Of a DNA stretch of 33,618 nt, positions 1 to 9,752 are shown one piece after another. Location of the stretch: positions 1 through 33,618 of the forward strand of contig JACPTJ010000478.1 of NCBI GenBank assembly GCA_016192835.1, read 5' to 3'. Under the pieces are notes generated by a model. That model was not told the origin of the DNA. It searched no databases and worked only from the letters and a program-made list of their open reading frames with translations. Every line of letters starts with the position of its first letter. Within the stretch, counting starts at the first letter, position 1. This DNA comes from Betaproteobacteria bacterium. GTDB lineage: Bacteria; Pseudomonadota; Gammaproteobacteria; Burkholderiales; SG8-41. The position numbers and the translations under genes were made by a program.

Positions 1-285
1 AACAACCGCTACATGGGCATGGTGCGGCAGTGGCAGGAGTTTTTCCACGGCAACCGCTATTCCGAATCCTACATGGACGCGCTGCCGGATTTCGTCAAGC
101 TCGCCGAATCGTACGGCCATGTCGGCATGCGCATCGAGAAGCCGGAAGATGTCGAGGGCGCCCTCAAGGAAGCGCTGGCGCGCAAGAAAGACCTGGTGTT
201 CATGGACTTCATCACCGACCAGACCGAGAATGTGTTCCCGATGGTGCCGGGCGGCAAGGGGCTGTCGGAAATGATTCTGGTGTAG
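1..285 (+). CDS. ilvB: Acetolactate synthase large subunit, C-terminal part (5' end outside window)
   Basis: Open from base 1 in frame 1; product ...NNRYMGMVRQWQEFFHGNRYSESYMDALPDFVKLAESYGHVGMRIEKPED...GGKGLSEMILV is typical of the AHAS large-subunit C-terminus; directly followed by ilvN. Symbol could equally be ilvI. Confidence 0.93.
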   Translation, partial: NNRYMGMVRQWQEFFHGNRYSESYMDALPDFVKLAESYGHVGMRIEKPEDVEGALKEALARKKDLVFMDFITDQTENVFPMVPGGKGLSEMILV

Positions 286-297
286 ATCGAGGCAACC

Positions 298-789
298 GTG
301 CGACACATCATTTCAGTCTTGCTGGAAAACGAAGCGGGCGCCCTGTCGCGCGTGGCCGGATTGTTCTCGGCGCGCGGTTACAACATCGAGTCGCTCACCG
401 TGGCGCCGACCGAGGACGCGTCGCTGTCGCGCATGACCCTCGTTACCACCGGCTCGGATGAGGTGATCGAGCAGATCACCAAGCAGCTGAACAAGCTGAT
501 CGAGGTGGTGAAAGTGGTGGATCTGTCCGATGGCGACCACATCGAGCGCGAACTGATGCTGGTCAAGGTGCGCGCCGTCGGCAAGGACCGCGAAGAGATG
601 AAGCGCATGGCCGACATTTTCCGCGGCCGCATCATCGGTGTCACCGACAAGGATTACACCATCGAATTGACCGGCACCGGTTCCAAGCTCGATGCGTTCC
701 TGGGCGCGATCGATCGCAGCGCGATCGTGGAAACGGTGCGCACCGGCGCGTCCGGCATCGGCCGCGGCGACCGGATATTGAAAATCTAG
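298..789 (+). CDS. ilvN: Acetolactate synthase small (regulatory) subunit
   Basis: MRHIISVLLENEAGALSRVAGLFSARGYNIESLTVAPTED, ACT-domain start of IlvN/IlvH; GTG start. Confidence 0.96.
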   Translation: MRHIISVLLENEAGALSRVAGLFSARGYNIESLTVAPTEDASLSRMTLVTTGSDEVIEQITKQLNKLIEVVKVVDLSDGDHIERELMLVKVRAVGKDREEMKRMADIFRGRIIGVTDKDYTIELTGTGSKLDAFLGAIDRSAIVETVRTGASGIGRGDRILKI

Positions 790-792
790 TGA

Positions 793-1829
<1,037 letters not shown>

Positions 1830-1830
<1 letters not shown>

Positions 1831-2474
1831 TGAGCCACTATCCCCATCCGATCATCGCGCGCGAAGGCTGGCCGTTTGTCGTAATCTCACTTGCGGCGGC
1901 GGTTGCGGTCACGGGTTTCGCAGGCTGGGCGTGGGCGCTTCCGTTCTGGCTCATCGCAGCTTTCATGCTGCAGTTCTTCCGCGATCCGCCGCGCACGATT
2001 CCAGCCGGGCCGAAAGCGGTGCTGTCGCCTGCCGACGGCCGCGTGCTGCTGGTCGAGCGGGGCCGGGACCCCTATCTCAAGCGCGACGCGCTCAAGTTCA
2101 GCGTGTTCATGAACGTGTTCAACGTTCATTCCAACCGCAGCCCGGTCGACGGCGAAGTGCGCCAGAAGTGGTACCACGCCGGCACGTTCGTCAACGCCGC
2201 GTTGTCGAAGGCCTCCCTCGAGAACGAGCGCAGCGCGCTGTGGATCAGGACGGCCGACGGCACGGACGTCACCTGCGTCCAGATCGCGGGACTGATCGCG
2301 CGCCGCATCCTGTGTTACGTCCAAGCCGGCGACCGGCTCGCGCGCGGCGAGCGCTACGGCTTCATCCGCTTCGGCTCGCGCGTCGATCTCTACCTGCCGC
2401 TGTCGGCGGTGCCGAAAGCAGCCGTCGGCGACCGGGTTTTTGCGACTTCGAGCGTGCTGGCCGAACTGGCCTGA
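1830..2474 (+). CDS. psd: Phosphatidylserine decarboxylase
   Basis: [16 protein letters not shown]...FRDPPRTIP...[19 protein letters not shown] start sharing one base with the ilvC stop (TAGTG). The ORF-track start at 1788 is probably too early. Confidence 0.9.
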
Positions 2475-2480
2475 CTCAAA

Positions 2481-3311
2481 ATGTACGAACCGCGCGAGAA
2501 GTGGCTGGGCAAAGGTGGCAGGTTCCGCCGCCGCGGCATTTACTGGCTGCCGAACCTGTTCACGACGGTGGCGCTGTTCGCCGGATTTTTCTCGATTGTG
2601 CAGGCGATGAACGGGCATTTCGAGCAGTCGGCGCTGGCGATCTTCGTCGCCATGGTGTTCGACGGACTCGATGGCCGCGTCGCGCGTTTTACCCACACCC
2701 AGAGCGCGTTTGGCGCCGAATACGACAGCCTCGCCGACATGGTGTCGTTTGGGGTGGCACCGGCGCTGGTCATCTACGTCTGGGCGCTCAAGGATTTTTC
2801 TTCCGCCCAGAACATCCCGTTGCTCGGGGCGTGGCTCACCACCAAGCTCGGCTGGGTTGCGGCGTTCATCTACTGCGCGTGCGCCGCGCTGCGGCTCGCG
2901 CGTTTCAACACCAATATCGACGTCGTCGACAAGCGCTTCTTCCAGGGCCTGCCGAGTCCTGCCGCCGCCGCTCTTGTCGCCGGCATGGTGTGGGCGTTCA
3001 ACGAATACCAGGTCCGCGGCACCGAGGTGAAGTGGCTGGCTTGGGCGCTGACGATGTTTGCCGGCATCACCATGGTCACCAATCTCAAGTATTACAGCGG
3101 CAAGGACATCAACCCGCGCAAGAGCGTGTCGTTCCCGGTCGTGGTTGCCATTGCGCTGGCGGTGGTGGCGCTGGTCGCGGTGTCGAGCACGCTGCCGGAG
3201 ATGTTGTTCATGCTGTTCCTGTCCTATGCGGCATCAGGCTACGCGCTGGCGGTATGGGACAGGGCCGGACGCAAGCGTCGCGGTGAGCCGCCGGCCGCGC
3301 CGCCGTCCTGA
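2481..3311 (+). CDS. pssA: CDP-diacylglycerol--serine O-phosphatidyltransferase
   Basis: CDP-alcohol phosphatidyltransferase motif FDGLDGRVARFTHTQSAFGAEYDSLADMVSFGVAPA. Confidence 0.93.
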   Translation: MYEPREKWLGKGGRFRRRGIYWLPNLFTTVALFAGFFSIVQAMNGHFEQSALAIFVAMVFDGLDGRVARFTHTQSAFGAEYDSLADMVSFGVAPALVIYVWALKDFSSAQNIPLLGAWLTTKLGWVAAFIYCACAALRLARFNTNIDVVDKRFFQGLPSPAAAALVAGMVWAFNEYQVRGTEVKWLAWALTMFAGITMVTNLKYYSGKDINPRKSVSFPVVVAIALAVVALVAVSSTLPEMLFMLFLSYAASGYALAVWDRAGRKRRGEPPAAPPS

Positions 3312-3326
3312 CCGCTTGCCTGCTAC

Positions 3327-3355
3327 TTGCCAGCCGCAGAAAAACCCTTTATATT
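3327..3355 (+). promoter_or_regulatory. Putative sigma70-type promoter upstream of leuA
   Basis: TTGCCA (3327-3332), 17-nt spacer, TATATT (3350-3355). Confidence 0.6.
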
Positions 3356-3363
3356 CCTCAGCC

Positions 3364-3447
3364 ATGAGTTATTTGCGTCAGGCCAATGTGTTTACCCTTC
3401 ATGCCAGGTTCCTGCTGGCCGGCCTGCTGCTGCGCCTTGCGCGCTAA
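3364..3447 (+). CDS. Putative leucine-rich leader peptide (leuA attenuator leader)
   Basis: MSYLRQANVFTLHARFLLAGLLLRLAR*, 8 Leu in 27 residues with an LLAGLLLRL cluster; sits between the putative promoter and leuA. Confidence 0.65.
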   Translation: MSYLRQANVFTLHARFLLAGLLLRLAR

Positions 3448-3482
3448 ATACCCCACACATTTCATTTATTTTGTTGTTGCGG

Positions 3483-3502
3483 CCGGGTCGAAACTGATCC
3501 GG
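3483..3502 (+). promoter_or_regulatory. Stem-loop in leuA leader, candidate attenuator component
   Basis: CCGGGTC-gaaact-GATCCGG (7-bp stem, one G-U). GGCCGG 3481-3486 can alternatively pair with CCGGCC 3419-3424 in the Leu-codon stretch. Confidence 0.4.
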
Positions 3503-3570
3503 GACAGATTCTGGATTGCGCACGCAGTAACAGCGGGGCGTGCCACAATTGAGGCAGATCGGAGAAGGCC

Positions 3571-5112
3571 ATGAGCAAAGACAAGTTGATCGTATTCGAC
3601 ACCACCATGCGCGACGGCGAGCAGAGCCCCGGCGCGTCGATGACCAAGGACGAAAAGCTGCGCATCGCGCGCCAGCTCGAACGCATGCGCGTAGACGTGA
3701 TCGAAGCCGGCTTTCCGGCGGCGAGCGACGGTGACTTCGACGCGGTGAAGGCCGTAGCGGGCATCGTCAAGGACAGCACGGTGTGCGGGCTCGCGCGCGC
3801 CAACGAAAATGATGTGAGGCGTTGCGGCGAAGCGGTCAGGGGCGCCCGGTCGCCGCGCGTGCACACTTTCATCGCGACCAGCCCGATTCACATGGAAAAG
3901 AAGCTGCGCATGGAACCGTCGCAGGTGATCGCGCAGGCGGTGCAGGCGGTCAAGTGGGCGCGCGAATACACCGATAACGTCGAGTTCTCGCCCGAAGACG
4001 CAGGCCGCTCGGACATCGACTTCCTGTGCCGCATCCTCGAGGAGGTGATCAGGGCCGGCGCCACCACCATCAACGTTCCCGACACGGTTGGCTATACGCT
4101 GCCCGAGTATTTCGGCGCGCTGATCCGCAAGTTGCGCGAGCGCATCCCGAACTCCGACCAGGCGGTGTGGTCGGTGCATTGCCACAACGATCTGGGGCTC
4201 GCGGTCGCCAATTCGCTGTCCGCCGTGCTGAACGGCGCGCGCCAGGTCGAATGCACGATCAACGGTCTCGGCGAACGCGCCGGCAATGCGTCGCTCGAGG
4301 AAATCGTCATGGCGGTGCGCACGCGCCAGGACGTGTTCCCCTGCGACACCAACATCGATGCGACGCAGATCGTGCCGGCCTCGCGGCTGGTGTCTGGCAT
4401 CACTGGTTTTACGGTGCAGCCGAATAAGGCGATCGTCGGCGCCAACGCGTTCGCGCACGAGGCGGGCATCCACCAGGATGGCGTGCTGAAAAGCCGCGAC
4501 ACCTACGAGATCATGCGCGCCCAGGACGTGGGCTGGGTCACCAACAAGCTGGTGCTGGGCAAGCACTCGGGGCGTAATGCGTTCAAGGCGCGGCTCACCG
4601 AGCTTGGCATCGTGCTGCCGTCGGAAGAGGCGCTCAACGCCGCGTTCAAGCGTTTCAAGGACCTCGCCGACAAGAAGCACGAGATTTTCGACGAGGACTT
4701 GCAGGCGCTGATCAGCGAGGAGGAGAGCGAGCACCTCGATAGCGAACACTTCCACCTAGTGTCGCTGACCGCGCATTCCGAGACCGGCGAGCTGCCGTTC
4801 GCGAAAATCGTGGTGTCCGAGGCGGGCAAGGAGAAACTGGCGCAGGCCACCGGCAGCGGGCCGGTCGATGCCTCGTTCAAGGCGATCGAAAGCATCGTCG
4901 ACAGCGGCGCCGAGCTGTTGTTGTACTCGGTCAACAACATCACCAGCGGCACCGATTCTCAGGGCGAAGTGACCGTGCGGCTGTCAAAAGACGGGCGCAT
5001 CGTCAACGGGCTGGGCGCCGACACCGACATCGTGGTGGCCTCGGCCAAGGCTTACATCAACGCGCTCAACAAGCTGCACTCGAAGCTCGAGCGCCTGAAT
5101 CCGCAAGTCTGA
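3571..5112 (+). CDS. leuA: 2-isopropylmalate synthase
   Basis: [35 protein letters not shown]...[16 protein letters not shown]...[14 protein letters not shown] ggagaagg. Confidence 0.97.
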   Translation: MSKDKLIVFDTTMRDGEQSPGASMTKDEKLRIARQLERMRVDVIEAGFPAASDGDFDAVKAVAGIVKDSTVCGLARANENDVRRCGEAVRGARSPRVHTFIATSPIHMEKKLRMEPSQVIAQAVQAVKWAREYTDNVEFSPEDAGRSDIDFLCRILEEVIRAGATTINVPDTVGYTLPEYFGALIRKLRERIPNSDQAVWSVHCHNDLGLAVANSLSAVLNGARQVECTINGLGERAGNASLEEIVMAVRTRQDVFPCDTNIDATQIVPASRLVSGITGFTVQPNKAIVGANAFAHEAGIHQDGVLKSRDTYEIMRAQDVGWVTNKLVLGKHSGRNAFKARLTELGIVLPSEEALNAAFKRFKDLADKKHEIFDEDLQALISEEESEHLDSEHFHLVSLTAHSETGELPFAKIVVSEAGKEKLAQATGSGPVDASFKAIESIVDSGAELLLYSVNNITSGTDSQGEVTVRLSKDGRIVNGLGADTDIVVASAKAYINALNKLHSKLERLNPQV

Positions 5113-5143
5113 CTGCAGGATACGGAACGCGGGTAAGCCCCGG

Positions 5144-5554
5144 TTACGGGAGCTGAATTTTCCCGCCGCCGCCAAGACCACCGGGCGGCAGGCCGCCGCC
5201 CTGCGGGATGACGATGGAAGAGGCGGCCTGGCGGCGCAGTTCCTGAATTTCCTTGATCGTGCGCTCGACGGCCTCCTTGGCGGCGGCGGGGTACTGGGTC
5301 ACCGCCGCATCCAGCGTTGCCGCATCGATCTCGAAGGTCACCGGGATCGCGCCCATCGGGGTGAGTATCTGCGCCTCGCCGACGTAGACGGGCTTGCGTC
5401 CCGGGTCGGGCGAGCCGTCGCTCTTGACGGGGGTCAGGCTGCGGATCGTTCCCACCTTGCGGTCGGTGTAGACCTCCTCGCGATAAACACCCGCGGCGTC
5501 CATCGTCAGATTCAGGCTTTTGTCCAGTTGCTGGGCCATGGCTACCTCATTCAT
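5144..5554 (-). CDS. Conserved hypothetical protein with Gly/Pro-rich C-terminal tail
   Basis: 136-aa ORF convergent with leuA; the start may be the internal Met (MAQQLDKSL). Confidence 0.65.
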   Translation of the reverse strand: MNEVAMAQQLDKSLNLTMDAAGVYREEVYTDRKVGTIRSLTPVKSDGSPDPGRKPVYVGEAQILTPMGAIPVTFEIDAATLDAAVTQYPAAAKEAVERTIKEIQELRRQAASSIVIPQGGGLPPGGLGGGGKIQLP

Positions 5555-5692
5555 TTGATAATCGTCGCAAGATAAAGGTATCCGGCAACAAGTTCAAGGC
5601 TTGGTGCCAGTCACGGTTGCATCTTCGGCCCAAAAAGTGGAGCATTTGGGACGGACCCCGTGAATATCACCAAACCTCGTAAAGGAGCGATC

Positions 5693-6163
5693 ATGTATCA
5701 ACGCATCCTGGTTCCGGTAGACGGCAGCCACACCTCCACGTTGGGGCTGCAGGAGGCGATACGCATTGCCATCGACCAGCGCGCGAAGCTGCGGATCATC
5801 CATGTCGTCGATGAGCTCGTGGTGGCGCAGAATTTCGATGGCTACTTGAATACGGGCGATCTGCTCGACACGCTGCGCGAGGCCGGCAAAAAAGCGCTGC
5901 AGAACGCGCTGGCATTGGCCCGCAAGCGCGACCTCAAGCCGGAGTCCGCGTTGTTCGAAAGCCTCGGCGGCCGTATTTCCGAGATCATCGTCAAGGAAGC
6001 AAAAAAATGGCGCGCCGATCTCATCGTGATGGGCACGCACGGCCGGCGCGGCGTCACCCGCATGGTGCTCGGGAGTGACGCCGAGGCGATTCTGCGAAGC
6101 ACTCCGGTGCCGGTCCTGCTGGTAAGATCTCCCGACGGGAAAAAACGCGGCGGGAAAAAATAG
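5693..6163 (+). CDS. Universal stress protein (UspA family)
   Basis: MYQRILVPVDGSHTSTLGLQEAIRIA...LIVMGTHGRRGVTRMVLGSDAEAILRSTPVPVLLV; SD aaaggag before the ATG at 5693. Confidence 0.94.
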   Translation: MYQRILVPVDGSHTSTLGLQEAIRIAIDQRAKLRIIHVVDELVVAQNFDGYLNTGDLLDTLREAGKKALQNALALARKRDLKPESALFESLGGRISEIIVKEAKKWRADLIVMGTHGRRGVTRMVLGSDAEAILRSTPVPVLLVRSPDGKKRGGKK

Positions 6164-6216
6164 GCGGCCACCCATTCGCCGCAGCGGTGCACGCACGTCG
6201 AACAGAGGGGAGCTAG

Positions 6217-7044
6217 ATGGCTGAGATACTGGGTTTCGACGCGTTTTCGCCGAAGGAAATCGCCGATAAGGTCCATCACGTCGGAGTGACCAAGGCCCAC
6301 CTTCCGGTGTTGCCGACGATGATGCTGGGGGTGCTGGCGGGGGCGTTTATCGGCCTGGGGGCATTGTTCTTCACGCTGGTGGCCAGCGATACGCAGCTGT
6401 CGTTCGGCGTTGCACGGGTGCTCGGCGGCGTGGCGTTTTCCCTGGGACTGATTCTGGTGATAGTCGGCGGCGCGGAGCTGTTCACTGGCAATAATCTGCT
6501 GGTCATGGCGTGGGCCGATGGCAAGATCACCACCGCCGAGATCTTGCGCAACTGGGCGCTGGTGTACGCATCCAATGCAGTGGGCGCGATCGGACTCGCG
6601 GTCGTGGTGTATCTGTCGCGTCACGCGGGCATGAACGAGGGCGAGGTCGGGCTTGCCTATTTGAAAATCGCCGCTGCCAAGACCGCGCTGCCGTTCTGGG
6701 AAGCGTTCTTCAAAGGCGTCCTTTGCAACCTGCTCGTGTGCCTTGCCGTGTGGATGGCATTGGCGGGGCGCAGCGTGACCGACAAGGTGTTCGCGATCAT
6801 CTTTCCGATTTCAGCGTTCGTCGCCGCCGGCTTCGAGCACAGCGTGGCCAACATGTATTTCATACCGCTGGGCATCATGCTCAAGGGCGGGACCGTCGCG
6901 CCGGCCGGCGTCGATCTGGCGTCGCTCGATTGGGGCGGTTTCGCGGGCAACCTCATGCCGGTCACGCTCGGCAACATCTTCGGCGGCAGCGTGATGGTGG
7001 CGCTGGTTTACTACCTGATATACCGGCGCGGCCTGAAAAGCTGA
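6217..7044 (+). CDS. Formate/nitrite transporter (FNT) family channel
   Basis: Multi-TM protein with LGGVAFSLGLILVIVGGAELFTGNNLL and FEHSVANMYFIPLGIM, FNT hallmarks. Confidence 0.93.
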   Translation: MAEILGFDAFSPKEIADKVHHVGVTKAHLPVLPTMMLGVLAGAFIGLGALFFTLVASDTQLSFGVARVLGGVAFSLGLILVIVGGAELFTGNNLLVMAWADGKITTAEILRNWALVYASNAVGAIGLAVVVYLSRHAGMNEGEVGLAYLKIAAAKTALPFWEAFFKGVLCNLLVCLAVWMALAGRSVTDKVFAIIFPISAFVAAGFEHSVANMYFIPLGIMLKGGTVAPAGVDLASLDWGGFAGNLMPVTLGNIFGGSVMVALVYYLIYRRGLKS

Positions 7045-7049
7045 CGAAT

Positions 7050-7472
7050 ATGAAGACGAGATCCGTGAAACTGGTAATCGCGCTGCTCGCGGCTGGCGTG
7101 GCGGCCGGCTGTGCGACAACGCAGCGGCCCGTGCTGTATCCGAACCCGCATCTGAAGAGGGTTGGTGATGCCACCGCGCAGCGCGATATCGATGACTGCC
7201 TGCGGATGGCGGAAAGTTCGGGAGTCGCGAAGTCGGATAACGAGGTCCTGAAACGCGGCGGCGAGGGCGCGGCGATCGGCGCTGCCGCGGCGGGCGTTGG
7301 CACGCTGATCCGCGGCGGCAGCGTGGGCGAGGGCGCGGTTGCGGGCGCGGCGGTTGGCGGCGTTGCGGGCGCGGTGCACGGCGCGTTTCGCAGCGACCTG
7401 AATCCAACCTATAAGAATTTCGTGCAGCGCTGCCTGCGCGAGCGCGGCTACGACGTCATCGGCTGGCAGTAG
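7050..7472 (+). CDS. Glycine-zipper family lipoprotein
   Basis: Internal ATG of the 6510-7472 ORF; lipobox LLAAGVAAGC, then Gly/Ala repeats (GAAIGAAAAGVGTLIRGGSVGEGAVAGAAVGGVAGAVHG). Confidence 0.8.
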   Translation: MKTRSVKLVIALLAAGVAAGCATTQRPVLYPNPHLKRVGDATAQRDIDDCLRMAESSGVAKSDNEVLKRGGEGAAIGAAAAGVGTLIRGGSVGEGAVAGAAVGGVAGAVHGAFRSDLNPTYKNFVQRCLRERGYDVIGWQ

Positions 7473-7520
7473 TTGCGCCGACACGGCATCCGCGGAGCGG
7501 TCCGGGGCGGGAGGCGCAAC
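7472..7520. repeat. Inverted repeat at a gene end (8-bp arms)
   Basis: GTTGCGCC 7472-7479 / GGCGCAAC 7513-7520; the left arm starts on the last base of the TAG stop of the lipoprotein gene. Confidence 0.4.
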
Positions 7521-7603
7521 AGGGGCGCGCGTGAAGACACCAGCTCCAGGAGCGAATGCGGTGTTATTGAAGATGTGCTGACCAAAGGTACCGCGCGCCG
7601 TCT

Positions 7604-8497
7604 GTGAGCGAATTACGCATGGCGACAACAACACTTAACATTATCGGCTGCGGCCGCGTAGGCCGCGCGTTGGCGCGGCTGTGGGCGCAAGACGGGGCGT
7701 TCACGATCCAGGACGTGCTCGATCGGAGACTCGAGCAAAGCCGGGCTGCGGTTGCGTTCATCGGCCAGGGGACCGCGGTCGATGCCGTCGGGCAGATGCG
7801 CGCCGCCGGGGCGTGGATGCTGACCCCGCCGGACGACCAGATCGTCGCGTGCTGCGCGGCGCTCGCCGCGAGCGGTCTGCTCGCGGCCGGCAATATCGTG
7901 TTTCATTGCAGCGGCGCGCTGCCGTCGCGCGACCTGGCGCCGGCTGCCGCGCGCGGAGCTGTCGTCGCGAGCGTGCACCCGCTGAAAAGCTTCGCCGACC
8001 CCGCCAGCGCGGCGCAAACGTTCGGCGGCACCTACTGCGCCGCCGAAGGCGACGCGGCGGCGCTGGCCGTGCTGCGGCCCGCGTTCGAGCGCATCGGTGG
8101 CAGCGTGTCCGAAATCGATCCCGGCTTCAAGACGGTCTATCACGCGGCGAGCGTGATCGTCTGCAATTATCTGACAGCGCTGCTCGAGACCGGGCTGCGC
8201 TGCTACGAGAAATCGGGGTTCGAACGCGAGACGGCGTTGCGCATGATGGAGCCGCTGGTGCGGGAGACGCTCGACAACGCGTTCAGGCTCGGTACGGTGC
8301 AGGCGCTGACCGGGCCGATTGCGCGCGGCGACCACGCTGTCGTCGCGCATCACCTCGAGGCACTCGGTGCGTGGGAGCCGCGTATCGCGACGATCTACCG
8401 GCAGCTCGGCGCCGTCGCAGTTGAACTTGCGCGCGCTCAAGGCAAGGCCGATGCGGACGCGCTCGCCGCGATCGAGCGCATGCTCGCTGGCAAGTAG
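7604..8497 (+). CDS. Rossmann-like / DUF2520 domain protein
   Basis: TLNIIGCGRVGRALARLW...FHCSGALPSRDLAPAAARGAVVASVHPLKSFADP...YHAASVIVCNYLTALLE. Confidence 0.85.
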   Translation: MSELRMATTTLNIIGCGRVGRALARLWAQDGAFTIQDVLDRRLEQSRAAVAFIGQGTAVDAVGQMRAAGAWMLTPPDDQIVACCAALAASGLLAAGNIVFHCSGALPSRDLAPAAARGAVVASVHPLKSFADPASAAQTFGGTYCAAEGDAAALAVLRPAFERIGGSVSEIDPGFKTVYHAASVIVCNYLTALLETGLRCYEKSGFERETALRMMEPLVRETLDNAFRLGTVQALTGPIARGDHAVVAHHLEALGAWEPRIATIYRQLGAVAVELARAQGKADADALAAIERMLAGK

Positions 8498-8576
8498 GAT
8501 GGGTTGAGCGCAGCGATACCCATCGGTCGATCGTTTGCTGATGGGTATCGGCCTTGACGGCCTCAACCCATCCTAC
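8494..8576. repeat. Composite palindromic dispersed repeat (REP-like)
   Basis: Perfect 15-bp outer arms GTAGGATGGGTTGAG (8494-8508) / CTCAACCCATCCTAC (8562-8576); inner arms GATACCCATC (8515-8524) / GATGGGTATC (8540-8549). Confidence 0.85.
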
Positions 8577-8654
8577 ACTCTGGCCGGCTGCCGCCAAGCA
8601 GCAAAATGCGTGCGGGCTTTACTTGGGCGAGGCGCCTGGCGTAATGTTGCGGCC

Positions 8655-9752
8655 ATGCCGCTCAAGACCCTCAACCGCGAACACGCAACGCCGCGCAAGG
8701 GCCGTGGCGCGGGAATCAATCCGGAAGGACGCTTCGAGAAGGTCGCGCGCGAAGGGTTCGACGATGGCTGGAACACTGTGCCAGACGGCGAATTGCCGCC
8801 CCTCAAGACTTACGTCACGGTCGAACATGCGAAGAGCATCATCTCGCGCAACGATTCGCCCGACATTCCGTTTACGCAGTCGATCAATCCTTACCGCGGC
8901 TGCGAGCATGGTTGTATTTACTGCTACTCGCGCCCCAGCCATGCGTATCTGAATCTGTCGCCAGGCGTTGATTTCGAAACCCGGCTGTTCGCCAAAGTGA
9001 ACGCGGCGGAATTGCTGCGCAAGGAGCTGGCGCAGCCCGGCTACCAGTGCGAGGTGATTTCGCTCGGTTCCAACACCGATCCGTATCAGCCGATCGAACG
9101 CGAATACAAGATCACGCGCGGCATTCTCGAAGTGCTCGCGGAATGCCGACATCCGGTCGGCATTGTCACCAAGAACGCGCTAATCGAGCGCGACATCGAC
9201 ATCCTCGCGCCGATGGCGCAGCGCAACCTCGTCAACGTGTATGTTTCGCTCAATAACCTCGATCATGACCTCGCGCGGCGGCTCGAGCCGCGCTGCGCCG
9301 CGCCGGCGCGCCGCCTCGAAACAATACGGCGCCTGAGCGCAGCCGGGATACCGGTGGGTGTGATCGTTGCCCCGGTGATACCGTTTCTGACGGACCATCA
9401 GATCGAGCCGGTGCTCAAGGCCGCGTACGCCGCGGGCGCGCGCAGCGCGGGCTACGTGCTGATGCGCTTGCCGTGGGAAGTCAAGGATCTGTTCAGGCAC
9501 TGGCTCGAGACCCACTATCCGCTGAAAGCGAAGCACGTGATGAGCCGCGTGCGTGAGATGCGCGGCGGGCGCGACAACGATCCCGGTTTCGGCAGCCGCA
9601 TGCGTGGCAGCGGCGAATTCGCCGATTTGCTGCACCAGCGCTTCGACATCGCGTGCGAGCGGCTCGGCTACAACACAGGGCGCCGCCACCGCTCGCTCGA
9701 CACCACGCGGTTTCGCAAGCCGCATCTCGACGGGCAGCTCGCGTTGTTTTAG
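8655..9752 (+). CDS. PA0069-type radical SAM protein (SPL-like)
   Basis: MPLKTLNREHATPRKGRGAGINPEGRFE...NPYRGCEHGCIYCYSRPSHAYL (CxxxCxxC) ...SLGSNTDPYQPIERE. Confidence 0.93.
   Translation: MPLKTLNREHATPRKGRGAGINPEGRFEKVAREGFDDGWNTVPDGELPPLKTYVTVEHAKSIISRNDSPDIPFTQSINPYRGCEHGCIYCYSRPSHAYLNLSPGVDFETRLFAKVNAAELLRKELAQPGYQCEVISLGSNTDPYQPIEREYKITRGILEVLAECRHPVGIVTKNALIERDIDILAPMAQRNLVNVYVSLNNLDHDLARRLEPRCAAPARRLETIRRLSAAGIPVGVIVAPVIPFLTDHQIEPVLKAAYAAGARSAGYVLMRLPWEVKDLFRHWLETHYPLKAKHVMSRVREMRGGRDNDPGFGSRMRGSGEFADLLHQRFDIACERLGYNTGRRHRSLDTTRFRKPHLDGQLALF

Noticed and set aside
1931-3286. 451-aa plus-strand ORF overlapping psd and pssA
   Set aside because: Out-of-frame ORF covering two well-supported genes; Arg-rich with no recognisable domain.
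3466-4755. 429-aa minus-strand ORF opposite leuA
   Set aside because: High-GC mirror ORF; composition rich in R/H/A/D with no domain motif, and the plus strand encodes unmistakable LeuA.
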